Part shown: in pieces, positions 5,947 through 15,354 of the stretch
How the letters are laid out: each line of letters opens with the position of its first letter
Position numbering within the stretch: the first letter of the stretch is position 1
NCBI GenBank assembly: GCA_900764105.1
Contig: CAAFMS010000025.1
Location: forward strand, 1 to 37,141
Length of the DNA: 37,141 bases
Reading direction: 5' to 3'
Source: Clostridia bacterium
Lineage (GTDB): Bacteria > Bacillota > Clostridia > Christensenellales > Borkfalkiaceae
Made by a program: the position numbers and the translations under genes
The notes under the pieces: model-generated
Databases searched by the model: none
Seen by the model: only the letters and a program-made list of their open reading frames with translations
Told to the model about the DNA's origin: nothing

Positions 5947-7617
5947 ATGTTGAAATCAAAACTAAGGAAAGTTACGGTCATACTGACAATTATAATGCTC
6001 ATGACTTTAACTTTGGGGTTGGTCGCCGCATGCGGTGAGAATCCATCGGATTCCGTTACATCTTATAAGGTGACCTTTTATGACGGTACTACCGTGATTA
6101 CAACGGAAACAGTAAAAGAGGGAAAGAAAATCGAGAACTTTATCCCTGCGGATAAGGGGTATAGCAAGGAAGGTTACGCCTTTAACGGTTGGTTTGCCAC
6201 CTCGGATTTTACGCATGACTGGAGTTTTGATACAGCCATAACGAAAGACACCAACGTATATTCGCAATGGCAGTCAAGTAAACAAGATACCCGCCAATGG
6301 ACGATTGCGGGCAGTTCTTCAGCCGGCGGCCCTTTGGCGGAGATCGGATGGAACGGCGGCCCGATTGCGGGAAAAAACATTCTTACGAAAACAGAAGGAA
6401 AAAACGAGTTCAAAATCACTTTGAACCTGTATAAAGGGGATCAGTTCCAATTCTGTATTCAGGATGCAGAGGGCAACTGGAATACCAACGACGCTGAAGG
6501 CGGCGGCGCGCGCGGCGGTCAGTATTTGAAAGAAAACGAGTATATGGCAGCGCCCGGTACCGGTCTTGGCGACGGTCAGGTAAATATTACGGTAAACGTG
6601 AGCGGCAATTATACTCTTACTTTGACGACGGATGCGGATGATAAGAATGTCGGCGCTATTACGGTTGTTCGCAACGGAGACGCCCCGGCTGTTACGATTG
6701 ACAGATCGGATTATACTTGGTATATCTATGGTAATTCCAAAGCTACGACAACAACAGAATCTGTATTGTCGGGTACGAATTGGGGTGCAGAAGTAGATAA
6801 GTTGCAGTATTCTCCTTACGAGATGTTCAAGATTTCCGATAACGAAGCAGACGGAACGGGAACGTGGATGCAAACGTGGACGTTGGCAGAAGGCGATGAG
6901 TTCCTGTTGGCTTATTGCACGCTGAAAGAGGAAGGCGGCATCAGAGCAGAAGACGGAACGATGTTCTACTATACGAATATTACCGAATTCAACGGCGACA
7001 ATGCGTGCTTCAAAAAATCGGACGGTATGGGCAGTAACATCGTTGTGGTAAAGGGCGGAACTTATACTTTTACTTTAACGGTTACTTTGGACGCTACGAC
7101 CAATACTTTGAAAGGAGCTATTGAAGTAGATAAAACTTCCGATATTCTCGTGTCGGATCAGACATGGAAAGTTTTGGGCGGACGTTTGTCGTATGCGGAT
7201 GCGACAAAAGAAACGGTCGGTAATCTCAAAATAGAAGAATCGGAATATAACGGCAAAACGTCGGTCTTTAAGGATAACAACTTCGGAGTCGGTTCGACGG
7301 TTCAAAATTTGGAAAAAGTTGCTACGCCGGCCGAAGGAATGGCTCAAGAATATACAATTACGTTGAATCTCGTTGAAGGGGATTACTTCTATCTCTGCAT
7401 TCCGGTTGCCGTCCATGCACCGTATCGTCCCGATACGTACTACACTCCGGGATATACTTCCAAATTGGCAAAAGCAGCTGATTTGCCTGAAGGTATAACG
7501 GATACCTGGGGATGGGGCGGCAATTTCCTTTGCGCGAAAGCCGGAAGTTATACATTTAAGGTATCTGTATCTACGAGCGGTGCTCTTTCGCTTTCCGTAA
7601 CGGCTGCAACAAAGTAA
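5947..7617 (+). CDS. Surface lipoprotein with three repeated glycan-binding-like domains
   Basis: The 556-residue protein begins with a lipoprotein signal (lipobox LVAAC, lipidated C29). Residues about 41-108 form one Listeria-Bacteroides type repeat (Flg_new/InlB B-repeat: YKVTFYDG through to GWF and VYSQW). Three similar domains follow, about 116-245, 253-396 and 399-556. They open with RQWTIAGSS, YTWYIYGNS and QTWKVLGGR, each has an amphipathic EGDxFxxC/A core (GDQFQFCIQ, GDEFLLAYC, GDYFYLCIP), and each closes with a GxYTFxL strand. This architecture suggests a SusE/F-like or CBM-like starch-binding protein that holds polymer at the cell surface for the CGTase. Binding is inferred from context and aromatic content. 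Ribosome binding site AAAGGAGG is excellent, and it is the first gene of the operon. Confidence 0.75.
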   Translation: MLKSKLRKVTVILTIIMLMTLTLGLVAACGENPSDSVTSYKVTFYDGTTVITTETVKEGKKIENFIPADKGYSKEGYAFNGWFATSDFTHDWSFDTAITKDTNVYSQWQSSKQDTRQWTIAGSSSAGGPLAEIGWNGGPIAGKNILTKTEGKNEFKITLNLYKGDQFQFCIQDAEGNWNTNDAEGGGARGGQYLKENEYMAAPGTGLGDGQVNITVNVSGNYTLTLTTDADDKNVGAITVVRNGDAPAVTIDRSDYTWYIYGNSKATTTTESVLSGTNWGAEVDKLQYSPYEMFKISDNEADGTGTWMQTWTLAEGDEFLLAYCTLKEEGGIRAEDGTMFYYTNITEFNGDNACFKKSDGMGSNIVVVKGGTYTFTLTVTLDATTNTLKGAIEVDKTSDILVSDQTWKVLGGRLSYADATKETVGNLKIEESEYNGKTSVFKDNNFGVGSTVQNLEKVATPAEGMAQEYTITLNLVEGDYFYLCIPVAVHAPYRPDTYYTPGYTSKLAKAADLPEGITDTWGWGGNFLCAKAGSYTFKVSVSTSGALSLSVTAATK

Positions 7618-7629
7618 AGTCAGATGGTT

Positions 7630-7661
7630 ATTGGGGCGGTAAAGTAATTTGCCGTCCCAAT
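7630..7661 (+). other. Intercistronic mRNA hairpin
   Basis: ATTGGGGCGG (7630-7639) pairs with CCGTCCCAAT (7652-7661), with one G-U pair. No T run follows, so it is more likely a stability or processing element separating a highly expressed first gene from the rest of the operon than a terminator. Confidence 0.5.
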
Positions 7662-7683
7662 ATAACTAAATAAGGAGAAACAG

Positions 7684-9324
7684 ATGAATAAGGCGGCTAT
7701 ATTACATGTTCCGAAATCTCAATATTCTTTTGCATACGGTAAGAAAGAACTCCGTATTCGTTTAAGGGCCGCAAAGTCTGAACTTGATAAAGTTGAAATT
7801 ATTTATGCAGTAAAATACGACTGGTTAAAAGACAGAAAGACAAAAGTAATGCAAAATAGTTATTCGGACGCGCTCTATGATTACTATACGGTTTCGCTTG
7901 ACGTGCCGGACTCGCGGATTGGTTATATATTTTTGTTGCAAAGCGGGGAGGAAAAATATTATTATTCGGAAGAAGGTTTGACGGTTGATTATAACCACGA
8001 AAAAAGTTATTATAACTTTTTTCAATATCCTTATATCAATAAAATAGATTTACACAATAAAGTTGCGTGGTGCGATAAAAGCGTTTTTTATCAGATATTC
8101 GTAGATCGGTTCCATATCGGAAAAACGAAAAAAAATACGGATTATATAGATAAAAAGTGGGGGGAACTTCCCGAACCGAAAGGGTTTTTCGGGGGTGATA
8201 TAAAAGGCATTACCGAAAAATTGGATTACTTAAACGATCTGGGTATCAATGCAATATATTTAACTCCGATTTTTCAATCGCCGAGCAATCATAAATACGA
8301 TACAATCGATTATGAAACGGTAGATGAAATGTTCGGCACGAATAGCGACTTAAAGGAATTGGTTGAAAACGCGCACCAAAGGGGAATTAAAATTTTATTG
8401 GACGCCGTTTTTAATCATTGCAGCTATTTATGCAAGCAGTTTCAGGATGTTTTGATAAAAGGCAAACAGTCCGAGTATTACGATTGGTTTATCATTCATG
8501 GCGATAGACCGGACTTGGACAATATGAATTATGAATGTTTTGCGGCTTGCAACTATATGCCCAAATGGAATACTAATAACAATGAGGTGCAAAACTTTTT
8601 ACTTCATATAGCGGTAAAATGGATAAAAGAGTACGATATAGACGGGTGGCGGTTGGACGTGGCAGACGAAGTATCGCACGATTTTTGGCGGAACTTCCGA
8701 AAAGCAGTAAAGAACGAAAAGCCCGATGCAATGATAATCGGCGAAAACTGGCACGACGCTTTTCCGTGGCTACAAGGCGATCAGTTTGATTCTATAATGA
8801 ATTACTCGTTTACGAAAGCCTGTCTTGATTATTTTGCATTCGGCAAATATTCGGCAAAACAATTCTGCGATAGGTTATCGGAAATCCTGATGCGGAATAC
8901 GGATCAGGTAAACGAAATGATGCTGAATCTTTTAGACAGTCACGATACGGAAAGATTTTTAACCAACGCGGGCGAAAATAAATCAAAATTGAAATGCGCT
9001 CTTGCGGTTATGTTTTTCTTTGTCGGTATGCCGTGTATCTATTACGGGACGGAAATCGGTATGAGCGGTGGATATGATCCCGATTCCCGACGGACGTTTG
9101 ACTGGAATGAAAATCATTGGGATAAGGATTTATTTCAAACAATCAAGGAACTGATACGACTTCGGAAAGAAAAAATCAAAGGCAAACTACGTATGTTTAC
9201 GGAAGGCGAACTTTTTGTAATTGAAAGAGAAAAGATTTTTTTAGCCGTAAACAATACAAAAGATACGCTAAAATATGGTAGAATAATTTTAGAGCCGTAT
9301 TCTTATAAAATTATAGAGCGGTAA
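7684..9324 (+). CDS. Cytoplasmic cyclomaltodextrinase/neopullulanase (GH13)
   Basis: The 546-residue enzyme hydrolyses imported cyclodextrins, maltodextrins or pullulan fragments. There is no signal peptide, so it acts in the cytoplasm. The N-terminal ~120 residues look like a CBM34 domain. The barrel follows with the neopullulanase-subfamily marker MPKWN (292-296) and catalytic D325 (GWRLD), E354 (IIGE) and D421 (LLDSHD). Length is slightly under the usual 580-590 residues, mainly in the C-terminal domain. AAGGAG lies just before the ATG. Paired with a secreted CGTase and an importer, it fits a cyclodextrin route (outside cyclisation, uptake, inside ring opening). The name neopullulanase, maltogenic amylase or cyclomaltodextrinase cannot be settled from sequence. 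Confidence 0.9.
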   Translation: MNKAAILHVPKSQYSFAYGKKELRIRLRAAKSELDKVEIIYAVKYDWLKDRKTKVMQNSYSDALYDYYTVSLDVPDSRIGYIFLLQSGEEKYYYSEEGLTVDYNHEKSYYNFFQYPYINKIDLHNKVAWCDKSVFYQIFVDRFHIGKTKKNTDYIDKKWGELPEPKGFFGGDIKGITEKLDYLNDLGINAIYLTPIFQSPSNHKYDTIDYETVDEMFGTNSDLKELVENAHQRGIKILLDAVFNHCSYLCKQFQDVLIKGKQSEYYDWFIIHGDRPDLDNMNYECFAACNYMPKWNTNNNEVQNFLLHIAVKWIKEYDIDGWRLDVADEVSHDFWRNFRKAVKNEKPDAMIIGENWHDAFPWLQGDQFDSIMNYSFTKACLDYFAFGKYSAKQFCDRLSEILMRNTDQVNEMMLNLLDSHDTERFLTNAGENKSKLKCALAVMFFFVGMPCIYYGTEIGMSGGYDPDSRRTFDWNENHWDKDLFQTIKELIRLRKEKIKGKLRMFTEGELFVIEREKIFLAVNNTKDTLKYGRIILEPYSYKIIER

Positions 9325-9353
9325 GGGTAAAAATATATATGAGAGGTAAGGGA

Positions 9354-10823
9354 ATGAAATTAACCAAAACACTTTGTTTAAGTCTTGCGTTAGTATTAAC
9401 CGGAACATGTTTTGCTGCATGCGGTGGAAGATCTGACGGAGGGCAGACATTTACTTACGAACAGATAATGGCTAAATTCAATGGCGAAATAGAACAAAAC
9501 GCAACTATTCGCGTCCTTGATAATCAAATGGCCATTGAAACGGGACATTTAAAGGAGGTTTTGGCTGCCTTTAATGAAGAATATAAAGAATACAACGTAA
9601 ATGCCGTGGACGCGAATATGGACCAATATGTCGACTTGGAACAAAACGGCCCGGACGGTTACGGCCCCGACGTTCTTTATCAGGCGAACGATATGTTGAT
9701 GCGATATGCGGAAGGCGGGCATGTTTTGCCCTTGCCTACGGAGAAACTGGATATCGAACAAATCCCCGGAAACGTAATGGACGCATATAAACTTAAAACA
9801 TACAATCTCGATTTGTATTATGGTATGCCCGTTGCGCAACAATCTACGGTGCTTACGTACAGAAAAGATTTGTTGCCTGCCGATTGGGAAACGAAATGGG
9901 ACGATAACGACAACGGTATTCCCGATATGGTAGAGAATATGAACGATTTGTATGCGTACAGCAAACAGGTCAAAGAAGAGTCTGACGGCAGCAAATACGG
10001 ACTGTATATGTCGCTTGTCGATCAATATTTTAACAGCGGTTATTTATTATCGTTCGGAGCGTATGTGTTTGGCGAAACGCATGACGACATAGGACTTAAT
10101 ACCGCCGGCTCTGAAGTCGGATTGAATTTGTTTCGTGATTTAGCCGGAGTGTTGGGTTCCCGTTGTATCTCTCAAGATGCGACTACGCAAGTAGCTACCT
10201 ATTTGACGAGCAAGGACGGTACCGTTTTCTGTACGATAGGTACGCCGGATTGGCTGACCACGTTTCAAGAGAATCTGACAGCAACCTATAAAGCGCAAGG
10301 TGATAGCGCGGAAGTGGCTGCTCAAAAGGCAAAAGAAAATCTTGTTGTCGTGGCTCCGCCGAGATTGCCGAAAGACGGCAATATTAAAAAAGAAATTAAG
10401 AATATGGATACCGAAACGTTTGAACCTACGACTATGGGCGGGGTAAACGCGTTCGGAATCAGCTCTTACACCAAGTATCCTAAAGCATGTTTGGCGTTTG
10501 TCAAATTTGTCAGCAGTTATGAAAATGAAAAATGGAGAAGCGAAGCGTTAGGCGCTGTTCCCGCTCGTACGGATCTGGCCGAAAAAATGGGGGGAGTTTC
10601 CGAAATTTTGGGAAACAGAGTTACAAGCGGAAAGGTTTATATGATGCCGTCCACTCGCGATACGCAATATATTTGGTCTCCGCTTTCTTCTATGTTTAAT
10701 GACGTTGCAACGGATAACACAACTCGTAAAAATCCGATTTATACAACGACGGATGCATTAAAGAAGGCTTTAGACAAATTGGTAAAAGATATAAAATCCG
10801 CAATGAACATTGGTAAGAGCTAA
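9354..10823 (+). CDS. Maltodextrin/cyclodextrin ABC transporter, substrate-binding lipoprotein (MalE-like)
   Basis: A lipobox (TCFAAC, C23) marks a 489-residue extracellular solute-binding protein of family 1. The chain shows the usual two-lobe pattern (EVLAAFNEEYKEYNVNAV early, TTMGGVNAFGISSYTKYPKA late). I take the ATG at 9354 after GAGGTAAGGG rather than the ATG at 9339, since it gives a normal-length signal peptide. It captures oligosaccharides for the two permeases encoded next. It is longer than typical MalE (about 390-420), with an insertion around residues 170-260. Substrate is inferred from the locus. Confidence 0.88.
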   Translation: MKLTKTLCLSLALVLTGTCFAACGGRSDGGQTFTYEQIMAKFNGEIEQNATIRVLDNQMAIETGHLKEVLAAFNEEYKEYNVNAVDANMDQYVDLEQNGPDGYGPDVLYQANDMLMRYAEGGHVLPLPTEKLDIEQIPGNVMDAYKLKTYNLDLYYGMPVAQQSTVLTYRKDLLPADWETKWDDNDNGIPDMVENMNDLYAYSKQVKEESDGSKYGLYMSLVDQYFNSGYLLSFGAYVFGETHDDIGLNTAGSEVGLNLFRDLAGVLGSRCISQDATTQVATYLTSKDGTVFCTIGTPDWLTTFQENLTATYKAQGDSAEVAAQKAKENLVVVAPPRLPKDGNIKKEIKNMDTETFEPTTMGGVNAFGISSYTKYPKACLAFVKFVSSYENEKWRSEALGAVPARTDLAEKMGGVSEILGNRVTSGKVYMMPSTRDTQYIWSPLSSMFNDVATDNTTRKNPIYTTTDALKKALDKLVKDIKSAMNIGKS

Positions 10824-10836
10824 AAAAAAGGGGGAT

Positions 10837-12192
10837 ATGATTGTGGAAGAAAATAAAATTATCGCCAACAACAATCTGAATCCGAAGAACGAAGGGAAAT
10901 TTTCACCTTATCAAGTTAAGTTGAGCTGTATTTTTATGGGAGTAGGGCAATTATTCTGTAAGCAATTTACAAAAGGGATACTCTTAATTCTTTTAGAAAT
11001 CGGTTTTATATTGTTTTTAGCCTTTTCGGGTGTTAGCAATATAATAGGAATATTTACGCTCGGTACTAACGAGGGTATTCCTATCATGGGAATACAGGGT
11101 GACAATTCCGTAAAAATGCTTGCTTGGGGAATCACCACTCTGTTTTTGTGCGTTCTTTTCGGATTTGCTTACTATGCGAATATTAAAGACGTTATATTTA
11201 CGACGCAAGAAATTAAAAAGGGACATCCCGTAAAAAACTTTGTAGAGAGTTGTTCTGCTTTAATTAACGAGAAATTTTATTTTCTTACACTGACAATTCC
11301 CTTGATATTTGTTTGTATTTTTAATATAATGCCTATTTTCTTTACGGGATTAGTGGCATTTACGAATTATGGCGGTGAAATAGTACCACCTAAATTGGTA
11401 GATTGGATAGGCTTTTCAAACTTCAGGATGATTTTTACTGTAAGTGAATATGCCACGACAATTTTAAAAATACTCGGTTGGAACTTTATATGGGCGATCG
11501 GATCGACATTTATAAACTATTTCGGCGGTTTAGGTCTTGCTATTTTATATAATTCCAAATGCTTAAAATGGAAACGGTTTTGGAGAATCTTTCCGATGCT
11601 CGCCTATGCGATTCCCGGATTCATTACATTGACGGGATTCCGTTTTCTGTTTAGTGATAGCGGTCCGATTTTGGGTTTATTGCGCGATTGGGGCTGGGTA
11701 TCGGAAAGTTTTACGTTTATAGGTTTTGACTCTAAATGGTCTTTAAGACTTCTCGGTCTCTTTTCTTGCGCATGGATCAGTATTCCGTCGATAATGTTTT
11801 TGGCAACAGGCATTTTATCAAACGTCAATCAAGATATGTATGAGGCTGCTACTTTGGACGGAGCGAACGGCTGGAAACAGTTTCTGTATTTGACATTGCC
11901 GTTTGTACTATTCGCAACCACGCCGGTCTTACTGAATTCATTTATCAGTAACTTCAATAACTTCAGTATATTCTATTTTTTACGACCTGAAATCACTTAT
12001 GATACTGCAAACTATTTTAACGCAAACAATACAGACTTATTGATTAACTGGATGTTTAATTTAACGGTCGATAAGAAGTTATATTCCCTCGGCTCGGCGC
12101 TCAGTTTAATTCTGTTTGCGTTTATGGCAATCTTCTCGCTGATTGTGTATGTAAGTTCGCCTGCATATAAGAAGGAGGATACATATAAATAA
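10837..12192 (+). CDS. Maltodextrin-type ABC permease, MalF-like
   Basis: This 451-residue integral membrane protein has several hydrophobic segments and the permease signature for ATPase docking, EAATLDGANGWKQFLYLTLP (EAA loop). A long N-terminal region with extra membrane segments precedes the transport core, as in MalF. The start is ATG 10837 after AAGGGGG. A longer frame from 10810 overlaps the preceding gene without its own ribosome binding site. Its TAA stop overlaps the ATG of the next gene (TAATG), implying translational coupling. Confidence 0.9.
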   Translation: MIVEENKIIANNNLNPKNEGKFSPYQVKLSCIFMGVGQLFCKQFTKGILLILLEIGFILFLAFSGVSNIIGIFTLGTNEGIPIMGIQGDNSVKMLAWGITTLFLCVLFGFAYYANIKDVIFTTQEIKKGHPVKNFVESCSALINEKFYFLTLTIPLIFVCIFNIMPIFFTGLVAFTNYGGEIVPPKLVDWIGFSNFRMIFTVSEYATTILKILGWNFIWAIGSTFINYFGGLGLAILYNSKCLKWKRFWRIFPMLAYAIPGFITLTGFRFLFSDSGPILGLLRDWGWVSESFTFIGFDSKWSLRLLGLFSCAWISIPSIMFLATGILSNVNQDMYEAATLDGANGWKQFLYLTLPFVLFATTPVLLNSFISNFNNFSIFYFLRPEITYDTANYFNANNTDLLINWMFNLTVDKKLYSLGSALSLILFAFMAIFSLIVYVSSPAYKKEDTYK

Positions 12193-13049
12193 TGAAAAGC
12201 GTAACAACTAAAAGATTTAATATAAGGCCGACAATGACTATAAAGGCAGTTGTTATATATACAATAGTCTTGCTTATCAGTTTTATATTTGCCTTTCCTT
12301 GCATCTGGCTTATTCTGTCGTCATTTAATGCGAACGGCTCGTTGTTGACATTAGACGGGTTTTTTCCGGAAGCATATAGTTTAAACACTTTTAAGACTTT
12401 ATTTACCGAAAAAACAGAACACGACTATATGACGTGGTTCGGGAATACTCTTTTTGTCGCGGGGATAAGTTGCGTAATCTCTACGGCTCTTGTACTTGCG
12501 GTTTCATATACGATGTCGCGCTATCGGTTCAAGAGTCGTAAACAAATGATGAAGGCAACGTTGCTGTTAAATATTTTCCCGAACTTTATGAATATGACGG
12601 CTTTATTCGTCATTATGACTCAATTCGATTTAATCAATAATCTTTGGGGGCTGATATTGTTGTATAGCAGCGGCGCGACAATGGGATTTTTGGTTCAAAA
12701 AGGTTTTTTCGACACTATTCCGAGTACAATATACGACGCCGCAACGTTAGACGGAGCAAGTGATTTACGAATATTTGTTTCGATTACGTTGCCTTTATCG
12801 AAACCAATGATCGTATATACGGCATTGACGGCTTTTGTTTGGCCGTGGAGTGACTTTATGTTGCCGAAACTGTTGCTGCCGGATAAATCACAATGGACTG
12901 TTGCAATAGGTTTGAATTGGTTGGATGAGAGTAAATTTTCGATATTTGCCGCCGGTTCCGTATTTATCGCAGTCCCGATCGTTGCATTGTATATCGCGCT
13001 CTCCGGATATCTGATTCAAGGCGGGGCGGCAGGCGCAGTAAAGGAGTAA
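12192..13049 (+). CDS. Maltodextrin-type ABC permease, MalG-like
   Basis: This 285-residue partner permease has six predicted membrane segments and an EAA loop (YDAATLDGASDLRIFVSITLP). It begins within the stop codon of the MalF-like gene. Together they form the membrane channel of a CUT1 importer. No ATPase gene lies nearby; Firmicutes CUT1 systems commonly share one MsmX/MsmK-type ATPase encoded elsewhere. AAGGAGG lies 12 bases before the start. Confidence 0.92.
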   Translation: MKSVTTKRFNIRPTMTIKAVVIYTIVLLISFIFAFPCIWLILSSFNANGSLLTLDGFFPEAYSLNTFKTLFTEKTEHDYMTWFGNTLFVAGISCVISTALVLAVSYTMSRYRFKSRKQMMKATLLLNIFPNFMNMTALFVIMTQFDLINNLWGLILLYSSGATMGFLVQKGFFDTIPSTIYDAATLDGASDLRIFVSITLPLSKPMIVYTALTAFVWPWSDFMLPKLLLPDKSQWTVAIGLNWLDESKFSIFAAGSVFIAVPIVALYIALSGYLIQGGAAGAVKE

Positions 13050-13051
13050 CA

Positions 13052-15301
13052 ATGGAGAAACAAAATTTTATAGACGCGCTCAAAAGTTTGGAAACAGGCG
13101 AAAAAAGCGTTTCACAACTATACAATGAAATCTCTATGCTCGCAATGAGCAATATCCGGGCGGACGAAAAACCGAAACGGTGCGCGCGATATCTCTCGAT
13201 TGAGTTTTTAATCGGCAGGGTATTTTATAACAATCTGCTGGAACTCGGCGTTTTGAAAGAAACGGCGGGTATTCTCAAAGAAAAAGGGATAGATATTACC
13301 GTTTTTGAAGAGATTGAGGACGCCGCGCTCGGTAACGGCGGTTTGGGCAGACTTGCGGCTTGCTATATGGATTCGGGCGCAGCGGTCGGTATTCCGCTGT
13401 ACGGGTACGGAATCCGTTATAGATACGGTCTGTTCCGTCAGAAGTTCGAGAATGGGTATCAGAAGGAACTTCCGGACGATTGGCAGAGATTCGGGGATCC
13501 GTGGAGCATACGGAAAGAACAGGAAAAACAGACAATCCGTTTTGCGGATATGGAAGTAGAGGCGGTTCCTTACGATATGCCGATTATCGGAAAACGAATC
13601 AATGTTTTGCGTTTGTATCAGGCGGAAGGAAACGAGAACGCTGAAAAAATAAGCGGTGTTTTGTATCCGCCCGACGATACGGAAGAAGGAAAGTTGTTAC
13701 GGATTCGGCAGGAATATTTTCTTTCGGCGGCAGCCGTCGGTGACATAATCCGCGAATATGAAAAACGGCACGGAAACGATTACCGGCAGTTTGCTTCGGA
13801 AAACAGCATACAGCTCAACGATACGCATCCGGTATTTGCCATTCCCGAACTGATTCGCGTATTGCAAGAGAAAGGATTGACGTATCGAGCGGCGCTGAAG
13901 ACGGCAAAACAAGTGTTCAATTATACGAATCATACGATACTGCCCGAAGCATTAGAGCATTGGGACGTTCGGTTATTGAAAAAGATATTGCCTGAAATAA
14001 CGGAAATATTGCTGTCCATCAATACTTCCGCCCGCTATTGTCACAGAAAAGAAGGCTACACGTCGCAGGAGAGCGCCGCTACATCGATTTATGTACATTC
14101 CCGCCGCGCTATCTCTATGGCGAACACAGCGGTGTTCGTTGCAAATAAAATAAACGGAGTTGCCGAAATTCACTCGGAAATTATAAAAAGGGATTTGTTC
14201 GCGGCGGAATATTCGCATCATCCGGAAAAGTTTACGAACGTTACAAACGGCGTGGCGCAAAGGCGGTGGTTGCAACTTGCAAATCCCGAACTGTCGTCTT
14301 TGCTTGACAGAAAAATCGGACAGGATTGGCGGGAACGGTTTGAAGAATTGGGCAATCTGAACGAGCATGCCGATACGGAAACGCTTTCGGACTTTATTCG
14401 GGTTAAGGAAGAGAAGAAAGCGCAGCTTTTCCGATATATTGAGCAAACGGAAGGCGTAAAAATCGGCGGGAACCGAATATTGTTCGCGCAAGTCAAGCGT
14501 TTACACGAATATAAACGACAACTTATGACGGCGTTTGCGTTGTTACGGTTGTATTATGATTTGAAGAACGGAAAGATCAAGGATTTTACGCCTTCGGTAT
14601 TCCTGTTCGGAGCAAAAAGCGCACCGTCCTATTTTCGAGCCAAAGGTATTATCAAATACATAAACGAAATCATAAAGCTGATAAATGCCGATCCCGAAAC
14701 GAACAGTCTGCTTATGGGCGTATTCGTGACTGAATATAACGTTTCGTATGCGGAGAAAATCGTAGCGGCAGCCGACGTTTCGTTACAGGTTTCGACGGCG
14801 GGCCTGGAGGCAAGCGGTACGGGCAATATGAAGTTTATGATGAACGGCGCGGTCACGCTTGGCACGATGGACGGAGCGAATATCGAAATCGTCGAAAAAG
14901 CGGGCGAGGAGAATAATTATATATTCGGTGCGCGCGTGGACGAGATAGAAAAACTTCGCGAGGGCGGTTACAATCCGAACGCCTATCTGAAAGAACATGC
15001 GGACTGGAAAAAAGTTGTGCATACGTTGACGGACGGAACGTTTTCAGATGACGGAAAGGGGTGTTTTGATGAATTATATCGTTCGTTGACGGTGGGAACA
15101 AGCTGGCATAAACCCGATCACTACTTTATATTCAGAGATTTGGAGGAGTATTATCAAGCCATATTACAGGTAAATCATGATTATAAAAATAGGATAGGTT
15201 TTGCGAACAAACAGTTCAACAATACAGCGAACTCATTTTATTTTTCTTCTGATCGTTCTATTCGTGAGTATGCGAAGAAAATTTGGAGTTTATCTTATTA
15301 A
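13052..15301 (+). CDS. malP: Alpha-glucan (maltodextrin/glycogen) phosphorylase
   Basis: The 749-residue GT35 enzyme splits alpha-1,4-glucans with phosphate to give glucose-1-phosphate. The pyridoxal-phosphate lysine is K594 in the signature EASGTGNMKF. Other family blocks visible include ALGNGGLGRLAACYMDS, QLNDTHP and FAQVKRLHEYKRQ. It is shorter than most family members (about 790-850), which is common for clostridial maltodextrin phosphorylases. Two bases separate it from the MalG-like gene, with AAGGAG before the ATG, so it is in the same operon. It would process linear dextrins produced by the GH13 enzyme and MalQ. Confidence 0.95.
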   Translation: MEKQNFIDALKSLETGEKSVSQLYNEISMLAMSNIRADEKPKRCARYLSIEFLIGRVFYNNLLELGVLKETAGILKEKGIDITVFEEIEDAALGNGGLGRLAACYMDSGAAVGIPLYGYGIRYRYGLFRQKFENGYQKELPDDWQRFGDPWSIRKEQEKQTIRFADMEVEAVPYDMPIIGKRINVLRLYQAEGNENAEKISGVLYPPDDTEEGKLLRIRQEYFLSAAAVGDIIREYEKRHGNDYRQFASENSIQLNDTHPVFAIPELIRVLQEKGLTYRAALKTAKQVFNYTNHTILPEALEHWDVRLLKKILPEITEILLSINTSARYCHRKEGYTSQESAATSIYVHSRRAISMANTAVFVANKINGVAEIHSEIIKRDLFAAEYSHHPEKFTNVTNGVAQRRWLQLANPELSSLLDRKIGQDWRERFEELGNLNEHADTETLSDFIRVKEEKKAQLFRYIEQTEGVKIGGNRILFAQVKRLHEYKRQLMTAFALLRLYYDLKNGKIKDFTPSVFLFGAKSAPSYFRAKGIIKYINEIIKLINADPETNSLLMGVFVTEYNVSYAEKIVAAADVSLQVSTAGLEASGTGNMKFMMNGAVTLGTMDGANIEIVEKAGEENNYIFGARVDEIEKLREGGYNPNAYLKEHADWKKVVHTLTDGTFSDDGKGCFDELYRSLTVGTSWHKPDHYFIFRDLEEYYQAILQVNHDYKNRIGFANKQFNNTANSFYFSSDRSIREYAKKIWSLSY

Positions 15302-15304
15302 CGT

Positions 15305-15340
15305 AAAAAGACGCAAAGCCGTTTCGCTTTGTGTCTTTTT
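15305..15340 (+). terminator. Terminator or attenuator between malP and malQ
   Basis: A long stem AAAAAGACGCAAAGC (15305-15319) pairs with GCTTTGTGTCTTTTT (15326-15340), with one G-U pair and a U-rich 3' arm. The malQ Shine-Dalgarno follows immediately. No promoter is obvious between the two, so partial read-through probably sets malQ expression. Confidence 0.7.
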
Positions 15341-15354
15341 GTTTAGGAGGAATG

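Noticed and set aside
13973..14491. Minus-strand 172-residue ORF inside malP
   Set aside because: Antisense shadow of a well-identified phosphorylase gene.
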